From positions 1-10,182 of the forward strand of contig JAIEPI010000205.1 of assembly GCA_019749855.1 (NCBI GenBank): DNA of 10,182 bases. The letters run 5' to 3'. This stretch comes from Rickettsiales bacterium (GTDB lineage: Bacteria; Pseudomonadota; Alphaproteobacteria; Rickettsiales; UBA998). Shown here piece by piece: positions 5,434-10,182 of the stretch. Made by a program: the position numbers and the translations under genes. Position 1 is the stretch's first letter. Each line of letters begins with the position of its first letter. The notes under the pieces were generated by a model. The model was not told the origin of the DNA and did no database searches. It saw only the letters and a list, made by a program, of their open reading frames with translations.

Positions 5434-6087
5434 TTGCCCTTAAACATAGATAACTTTTTGCACATAGGTGGCCTTATCACAAATTTTTTGCATCTCTATG
5501 ACCTGCCCGCTGAGGCGAGCTTTCAAGGCGCCATCGCTATTGATACCGAGGCATTGGGCCTGAACAACAAACGTGACCGCCTGTGCGTGGTGCAGATGTC
5601 CGATGGCAGGGGCGATGTACATCTCGTGCATTTTCCGCATGCGCGTTACGACGCCCCGAATCTTAAGCGCATCTTAGCTCAGCCAGGCGAAAAGCTTTTT
5701 CATTTTGCACGTTTTGATGTAGCTATCATTCAGGAATATCTGGGCGTACTGCTCACTCCCGTTTATTGCACGCGCACGGCATCACGCCTGATCCGCACTT
5801 ACACTGACCGTCATGGCTTAAAAGACCTGTGCAAGGAAATGCTGGGTGTTGAAATCTCCAAGCAGCAACAATCTTCCGATTGGGGCGCGTTGGAGCTGAG
5901 TAAAGACCAGATAGATTATGCAGCCTCTGATGTACTATATCTGCATCAGTTGCGCGAAAAACTCGATGAGCGGCTGGCAAGAGAGGGCCGCTTGGAGCTG
6001 GCACGCGCAACCATGGACTGCCTGCCGGCACGGGCGCTGCTCGATCTGGCAGGCTGGGCAGACGTGGACATTTTTGCGCATAGCTGA
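5434..6087 (+). CDS. rnd: Short-form ribonuclease D (3'-5' exonuclease, DEDDy)
   Basis: RNase D-type enzymes trim the 3' ends of tRNA precursors and other structured RNAs. Only the exonuclease domain is present, with no HRDC domains, as in the short alphaproteobacterial form of about 205 aa. Counting from the TTG at 5434, the DEDDy residues are all present: Asp37 and Glu39 (AIDTEALGL), Asp95 (FHFARFD), and Tyr162 and Asp166 (DYAASD). The motifs VYCTRTASRLIRTYT and KQQQSSDWG and the C-terminus LAGWADVDIFAHS are family hallmarks. The start is uncertain: no ATG occurs before residue 55. I list the longest frame with an accepted start codon, TTG at 5434, but its only ribosome-site match directly abuts it. 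Homologues would begin near ATC at 5476, preceded by AGGTG. The gene converges on the ccmA-like gene with 6 bases between stops. Confidence 0.9.
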   Translation: MPLNIDNFLHIGGLITNFLHLYDLPAEASFQGAIAIDTEALGLNNKRDRLCVVQMSDGRGDVHLVHFPHARYDAPNLKRILAQPGEKLFHFARFDVAIIQEYLGVLLTPVYCTRTASRLIRTYTDRHGLKDLCKEMLGVEISKQQQSSDWGALELSKDQIDYAASDVLYLHQLREKLDERLAREGRLELARATMDCLPARALLDLAGWADVDIFAHS

Positions 6088-6093
6088 TTGATC

Positions 6094-6717
6094 TCAGGAT
6101 TTCAGTGCCTCCTGCATATTAATATGTATTATTTTTGCGTCTTTTGGCAGCCAAGGCTGAATGTCACCCTCAGTCATCGCCGTTAACATAGCCGCTCCCC
6201 CTTTACGTAGATGACCGGCCAATAGGCCTGCCAACATATGGCGGCCCGTTTCATCGAGACGCGCTATGGGCGCATCCAACGCCCACAACTCTGCCGGAGA
6301 CAGCATCAGCTTCGCCAGTGATAACCGCGCCTTCCAGCCATCCGAGAGATAACGCACGGGTTGCGACAAGTAAAAATCAAGCTGGAGATACTCAATGGTC
6401 GCCACCACTGCCAGCATGGTATCGTGCGTTTTCGCCCAAAGCCTGAGCACGGATGAAACACTCCGCCAACGTAAAAAAGTGCTGTTAGCGGGTACATAAC
6501 ATATGGAAGGCATCGGTGTTGCATACTCAACCGTGCCCCTTGTGGGTTGGCGGCGCCCTGCCAACACCTCCAGCAATGCCGTTTTGCCACTGCCATTAGG
6601 CCCCGATAATAAAAGAAGCTCCCCCTTGCCTAATTCACAGGCAATATCCGAGAATACCGGATCGTTTTTATAATCTAATCCAAGCGTATCACTTGTTTGC
6701 AACAGATGATGCGTCAT
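6094..6717 (-). CDS. ccmA: Degenerate CcmA-like ABC transporter ATP-binding protein
   Basis: CcmA is the ATPase of the CcmABCD heme-handling exporter used in cytochrome c maturation. Length (207 aa), LWALD Walker B context and position divergent from acnA all fit CcmA. Walker A is intact (GPNGSGKT, residues 39-46). Other key residues are not: the signature is LSDGW instead of LSxGQ (124-128), the residue after the Walker B aspartate Asp148 is Ala149 instead of the catalytic Glu, the switch histidine position holds Met181 (LTAMTEGD), and the GH-x-x-G motif of CcmA proteins is replaced by PANST. ATP binding seems possible but normal hydrolysis doubtful. The ATG at 6717 follows GGGGTGA closely; a GTG at 6723 is the alternative. 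No ccmB or ccmC follows, since RNase D ends 6 bases away on the other strand. It may be a decaying or repurposed subunit, or another small ABC ATPase. Confidence 0.68.
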   Translation of the reverse strand: MTHHLLQTSDTLGLDYKNDPVFSDIACELGKGELLLLSGPNGSGKTALLEVLAGRRQPTRGTVEYATPMPSICYVPANSTFLRWRSVSSVLRLWAKTHDTMLAVVATIEYLQLDFYLSQPVRYLSDGWKARLSLAKLMLSPAELWALDAPIARLDETGRHMLAGLLAGHLRKGGAAMLTAMTEGDIQPWLPKDAKIIHINMQEALKS

Positions 6718-6737
6718 TCTCACCCCGCAAAATTATT

Positions 6738-6767
6738 TTGTGCTTTTTTTAACATGTACTCTATATA
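6738..6767 (+). promoter_or_regulatory. Candidate acnA promoter in the 100-base divergent spacer
   Basis: TTGTGC (6738-6743) and TATATA (6762-6767) are 18 bases apart, matching the consensus at three and four positions. The -10 sits inside the palindrome CTATATAG (6761-6768), so the same bases could serve as a -10 for the ccmA-like gene on the other strand. The leader to the acnA ATG would be about 45 bases. Confidence 0.38.
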
Positions 6768-6817
6768 GGTAGGTTAGATAGACTGACATCCAATGTAAAA
6801 CTGAAAGGCAAATCACA

Positions 6818-9499
6818 ATGCAAAACAAGTCCCTCGACAGCTTCCAGTCTAAAATGACACTGCAAGCCGGTGGAAAAACCTACAGCTATTATTCGCTACC
6901 TGTTGCGGCTAAGACGCTAGGATTTGCCTTGGAAAAAATGCCTTTCTCCATGAAAATACTATTTGAGAACCTGCTGCGTTTTGAAAATGGCGTCTCCGTC
7001 AGCAAAGCGGATATTGAGGCCTTTGCCCAGTGGATGAAAAATGGAACCTCCACCCATGAGATCGCCTATCGCCCTGCCCGCGTGCTCATGCAGGATTTCA
7101 CCGGTGTGCCCGCCGTTGTGGACTTAGCCGCGATGCGCGACGCGGTGGCGCGCAAGAATAAAAATCCCGACGTAATTAATCCGCTCTCGCCCGTCGATCT
7201 CGTCATTGACCATTCGGTGCAGGTTGATGTGTATGGTGACAAGGACTCTTTTGCGACCAATGTCGGCTTGGAGATGGAGCGTAATGGAGAGCGTTATTCC
7301 TTCCTGCGCTGGGGGCAGAAAGCATTCAATAATTTCCGCGTGGTGCCACCCGGAACCGGCATTTGCCATCAGGTGAACCTTGAGTACCTCGCTAAAGTTG
7401 TGTGGACCAAAGAGGAAAACGGCGAGACAGTCGCCTACCCTGATACGTTAGTTGGCACGGATAGCCACACCACCATGGTAAACGGCCTGGGTGTGCTCGG
7501 TTGGGGTGTGGGCGGCATTGAAGCGGAAGCGGCCATGTTGGGCCAGCCAGTGTCGATGGTGATTCCAGATGTCGTTGGCTTTAAACTGACGGGCAAAATG
7601 AAGGAAGGCACCACCGCCACCGATCTCGTGCTCACCGTCACCAACCAGCTGCGCAAAAAAGGCGTCGTGGGTAAATTCGTTGAGTTTTACGGCGAAGGTC
7701 TGGCCAATATGACGCTGGCTGACCGCGCCACAATCGCTAATATGGCACCTGAATATGGCGCAACATGCGGTATTTTCCCCATCGACGGTGAAACACTCGC
7801 CTACCTCAACCTCACTGGCCGTGAGGACATGTCACCGCTGGTGGAAGCCTATGCGAAAGCCCAAGGCATGTGGCGTGAAGGCGATGGTGGAGACACCATC
7901 TATACGGATACATTATCGCTAGATTTAGGCTCCGTGGAGCCATCCATTGCTGGCCCCAAACGTCCGCAGGATAAAATCGTTCTCAGTGACGCCAAGAAGT
8001 CCTTTGATGACGGATTTGCTTCCCTGAACACCGGCAGCACCCCGCGTGAAAGCCGCGTGGCAGCCAAAGGTCTCAATTTTGACATTGGCCATGGCGATGT
8101 GGTGATTGCCGCGATTACCAGCTGCACCAACACCTCGAACCCCAGCGTTATGATTGGCGCCGGTCTGGTGGCCCGTAAAGCGCACGCCCTTGGCCTGAGT
8201 GTCAAGCCGTGGGTGAAGACTTCCCTCGCCCCTGGCTCACAGGTGGTGACGGAGTATCTCGCTACCTCCAATTTACAGGCGGATCTGGACGCCATGGGCT
8301 TTAATCTGGTGGGTTATGGCTGCACCACCTGCATCGGCAATTCCGGCCCGCTGCATGAGCCCATCGAAGACGCCATCAAAGCCAATAATCTGGTGGTTTC
8401 CTCAGTGATTTCCGGCAATCGCAATTTTGAGGGCCGCGTGCATCCGCTGGTGAAAGCGAATTACCTCGCCTCGCCGCCTCTGGTGGTGGCCTACGCCATT
8501 GCTGGCTCATTATCGATCGACATCACCAAAGAGCCACTGGGCACGGGCAAAGATGGCCAGCCGGTGTATTTGAAGGACATTTGGCCGACATCTAAAGAAA
8601 TCAATGACGTGATTGCACAATCCGTCACTGTGCAGGCATTCAAGAAGCGCTACGCCGACGTGTTTACGGGTGATGCATTGTGGCAGGGCATTGAAACGGC
8701 CAAGGGCCAGACTTACACGTGGGACAATGACAGTACTTATGTTCAGAATCCGCCATTCTTTAGCGGTGATGCCGTGCAAAGCAGTGGCAATATCACGGGG
8801 GCACGTATTTTGGCGTTGCTGGGTGACTCCATCACGACGGACCATATTTCACCAGCCGGTAACATCGCTGAGAAAAGTCCTGCCGGAGAATATCTCAAAG
8901 CGCACAGCGTCGCCAAGAAAGACTTCAACTCTTACGGCGCTCGTCGCGGTAATCATGAGGTCATGATGCGCGGCACCTTTGCTAACATCCGCATTAAAAA
9001 CGAAATGCTGGGCGGTGAAGAAGGTGGCAACACCATTTATATACCGACCGGTGAAAAAATGCCGATCTATGATGCCTCCATGCGCTATCAGGCCGAAGGA
9101 ACCCCGCTGATTGTGGTGGCAGGCAAGGAATATGGCACCGGCTCCTCGCGTGACTGGGCGGCAAAAGGCACGCGCCTGCTTGGTGTGAAGGCGGTGATTG
9201 CTGAGAGCTTTGAGCGTATTCACCGCTCCAACATCGTCGGCATGGGCATGCTGCCACTCGTTTTCCAAAATGGCGAGAATCGTCAAACATTGAAACTGGA
9301 TGGCACTGAAACACTTGGCTTACTTGGATTGGAAACCATTCAACCCCGCATGCAGGTAACGCTGGAGATTACTCGAAAAGATGGTGCAACGCAGCAAACG
9401 CAGCTCTTGTGCAGAATCGACACTCTCGATGAGCTTTCCTACTATAATCACGGTGGAATCCTTCAGTTTGTGATGAGCAATTTGACAAAAGCGGCTTAG
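6818..9499 (+). CDS. acnA: Aconitate hydratase A (AcnA)
   Basis: Aconitase isomerises citrate to isocitrate through cis-aconitate in the TCA cycle, using a [4Fe-4S] cluster in the cytoplasm. The 893-aa protein is full length for the AcnA/IRP1 type. The three cluster cysteines are visible as Cys436 (TSCTNTSNPS) and Cys502 and Cys505 (GYGCTTCIGNSGPL). Other signatures are GTDSHTTMVNGLGVLGWGVGG (213-233), the swivel-domain GDSITTDHISPAGNI (669-683), SYGARRGNHEVMMRGTFANIR (705-725) and the active-site arginine/serine loop YGTGSSRDWAAKG (772-784). The ATG at 6818 gives the standard N-terminus, and an AAAGG lies about 10 bases upstream. It diverges from the ccmA-like gene, an arrangement common in alphaproteobacteria, and is followed 34 bases later by a small gene probably on the same transcript. 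G+C is clearly higher than in the islet. Nothing looks truncated. Confidence 0.98.
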   Translation: MQNKSLDSFQSKMTLQAGGKTYSYYSLPVAAKTLGFALEKMPFSMKILFENLLRFENGVSVSKADIEAFAQWMKNGTSTHEIAYRPARVLMQDFTGVPAVVDLAAMRDAVARKNKNPDVINPLSPVDLVIDHSVQVDVYGDKDSFATNVGLEMERNGERYSFLRWGQKAFNNFRVVPPGTGICHQVNLEYLAKVVWTKEENGETVAYPDTLVGTDSHTTMVNGLGVLGWGVGGIEAEAAMLGQPVSMVIPDVVGFKLTGKMKEGTTATDLVLTVTNQLRKKGVVGKFVEFYGEGLANMTLADRATIANMAPEYGATCGIFPIDGETLAYLNLTGREDMSPLVEAYAKAQGMWREGDGGDTIYTDTLSLDLGSVEPSIAGPKRPQDKIVLSDAKKSFDDGFASLNTGSTPRESRVAAKGLNFDIGHGDVVIAAITSCTNTSNPSVMIGAGLVARKAHALGLSVKPWVKTSLAPGSQVVTEYLATSNLQADLDAMGFNLVGYGCTTCIGNSGPLHEPIEDAIKANNLVVSSVISGNRNFEGRVHPLVKANYLASPPLVVAYAIAGSLSIDITKEPLGTGKDGQPVYLKDIWPTSKEINDVIAQSVTVQAFKKRYADVFTGDALWQGIETAKGQTYTWDNDSTYVQNPPFFSGDAVQSSGNITGARILALLGDSITTDHISPAGNIAEKSPAGEYLKAHSVAKKDFNSYGARRGNHEVMMRGTFANIRIKNEMLGGEEGGNTIYIPTGEKMPIYDASMRYQAEGTPLIVVAGKEYGTGSSRDWAAKGTRLLGVKAVIAESFERIHRSNIVGMGMLPLVFQNGENRQTLKLDGTETLGLLGLETIQPRMQVTLEITRKDGATQQTQLLCRIDTLDELSYYNHGGILQFVMSNLTKAA

Positions 9500-9533
9500 T
9501 CGGTCTAGGCTCAGATTGAATGAGGAGTATCGC

Positions 9534-9902
9534 ATGACCGATGATCAGTCGCAGAACCGTTATGATCCCGATTCCATTTCGCGCATCATCATGCTCGTTT
9601 ATGGCACCATGGAGCATGGCGGGCCGTTCTGGTGTTATGTCGCGGTGAAGCCCAGCATGTATGATAATTTCAAACGCGCTGAGCGTGACGGCACCCTTGA
9701 TCTCTATAATTTTGAGGAATTTGGTGAAATTATCGTCTCAGCGGAGGGCGAAACCCCGCCGGAAGAAGTGACGATCAAAGTCGCGGAGATGTACAATACG
9801 GATCCGAGCAAGTTCTTCCAGCCGATTGATCCCAAACAGGTGATTGCCGAAAAAATCGAGGAATTGAGAAAGCGCGACGCTGAAACAGGCGACTCCGCCT
9901 AG
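9534..9902 (+). CDS. Small acidic cytoplasmic protein of unknown function (122 aa)
   Basis: The 122-aa protein looks like a conserved alphaproteobacterial hypothetical, though I cannot name a family. It has an early hydrophobic patch and an aromatic-rich centre (IIMLVYGTMEHGGPFWCYVAVKP, about residues 18-40, too polar for a reliable membrane span), then DLYNFEEFGEIIVSAEG (56-72), a conserved-looking VAEMYNTDPSKFF segment (83-95) and a charged helical tail (IAEKIEELRKRDAE). No signal peptide is seen, so it is probably cytoplasmic. The ATG at 9534 is chosen because GAGGAG (9522-9527) stands six bases ahead; a TTG at 9516 would lie before that site. No terminator is evident in the 34 bases after acnA, so co-transcription is likely. 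That spacing is the only hint to its role. Confidence 0.82.
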   Translation: MTDDQSQNRYDPDSISRIIMLVYGTMEHGGPFWCYVAVKPSMYDNFKRAERDGTLDLYNFEEFGEIIVSAEGETPPEEVTIKVAEMYNTDPSKFFQPIDPKQVIAEKIEELRKRDAETGDSA

Positions 9903-10149
9903 TTTTTGCAAAGTTCTTGCGTGATGCTTTTCGATGTTTCGGATTTGTTTGGATTGGCCCTGCAAAATTTTTTCCAAATTTCTGGGCAACCCAGTGTTCC
10001 AAGGCGATTGGCACCTCACGTTCCGGTGAATCTCCTGCACATTTTGCGATTTGTGTATTTTTTCTTCAATTTGCCACGCAATCGTCATCAAAGTGTCATA
10101 GAGCATGCGTATTCTGTACCTATAAAGATAGCAAAACGGGAGAATTGAC
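9903..10149 (+). promoter_or_regulatory. 247-base spacer with a candidate promoter
   Basis: No gene is supported here. TTGCCA (10071-10076) and TGTCAT (10094-10099), 17 bases apart, form a plausible promoter, and a second -10-like TATAAA lies at 10121-10126 without a matching -35. GGGAG (10138-10142) is a ribosome site for the next ATG at 10150. A small CTGGG/CCCAG hairpin with a 3-base loop occurs near 9981-9993 but no T-tract follows on either strand. An open minus-strand frame across the spacer is discounted elsewhere. Confidence 0.4.
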
Positions 10150-10182
10150 ATGAGTACACAAGAACGCACATGGGGCGGCATG
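10150..10182 (+). CDS. Start of an unidentified plus-strand gene
   Basis: Eleven codons, MSTQERTWGGM, are visible before the window ends. The ATG at 10150 follows GGGAG with a 7-base spacer and a candidate promoter about 50 bases upstream, so a real start is likely. The fragment is too short to name the product. Confidence 0.6.
   Translation, partial: MSTQERTWGGM

Noticed and set aside
7900..8295. Long minus-strand open frame opposite acnA (131 codons)
   Set aside because: It lies wholly inside acnA and is a by-product of strong codon bias in the aconitase gene.
9738..10181. Open minus-strand frame of 147 codons across the spacer after the 122-aa gene
   Set aside because: Its last third lies antisense to the well-supported gene at 9534-9902, its start has no ribosome site, and the translation resembles no family. 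A second minus frame in the same spacer also looks open, as expected in an A+T-rich gap.

Overview
The window looks like the chromosome of an alphaproteobacterium with moderate G+C. This rests on several family-level matches: an FzlA-type GST-fold division protein next to an NDUFA9-like epimerase, a kdsD-lptC pair, the short (about 205 aa) form of RNase D, and an acnA gene diverging from a ccmA-like ATPase. The species cannot be named from the sequence alone.

Layout. Bases 1-3331 are a minus-strand run, read right to left: NDUFA9-like epimerase, fzlA, a monothiol-sized dithiol glutaredoxin, kdsD and the start of lptC. The last two serve lipopolysaccharide: KdsD makes the KDO precursor and LptC helps export finished LPS. 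A promoter is visible before the epimerase, and a hairpin between fzlA and the glutaredoxin may split the run into two transcription units. A complete tRNA-Leu(CAG) gene with its own promoter follows at 3469-3555.

Bases 3556 to about 5415 are unlike the rest. They are visibly A+T-richer and hold three genes I cannot assign: a 330-aa soluble coiled-coil protein on the plus strand, flanked by two small single-span membrane proteins on the minus strand that may be distant paralogues of each other. Lying just 3' of a tRNA gene, this looks like an acquired islet, although no integrase is visible.

From 5434 the core genome resumes: a short RNase D with no ATG start, an orphan and catalytically degenerate CcmA-like ABC ATPase (convergent with RNase D and without ccmB), and the large aconitase gene acnA, followed 34 bases later by a small conserved-looking acidic protein. 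A 247-base spacer with a possible promoter leads to the first 11 codons of a further plus-strand gene.

I see no CRISPR array, transposase, integrase, rRNA or obvious defence system. The most interesting points are the islet with its paired membrane proteins, the degenerate CcmA, and the RNase D start, where an ATC stands where homologues would have ATG.
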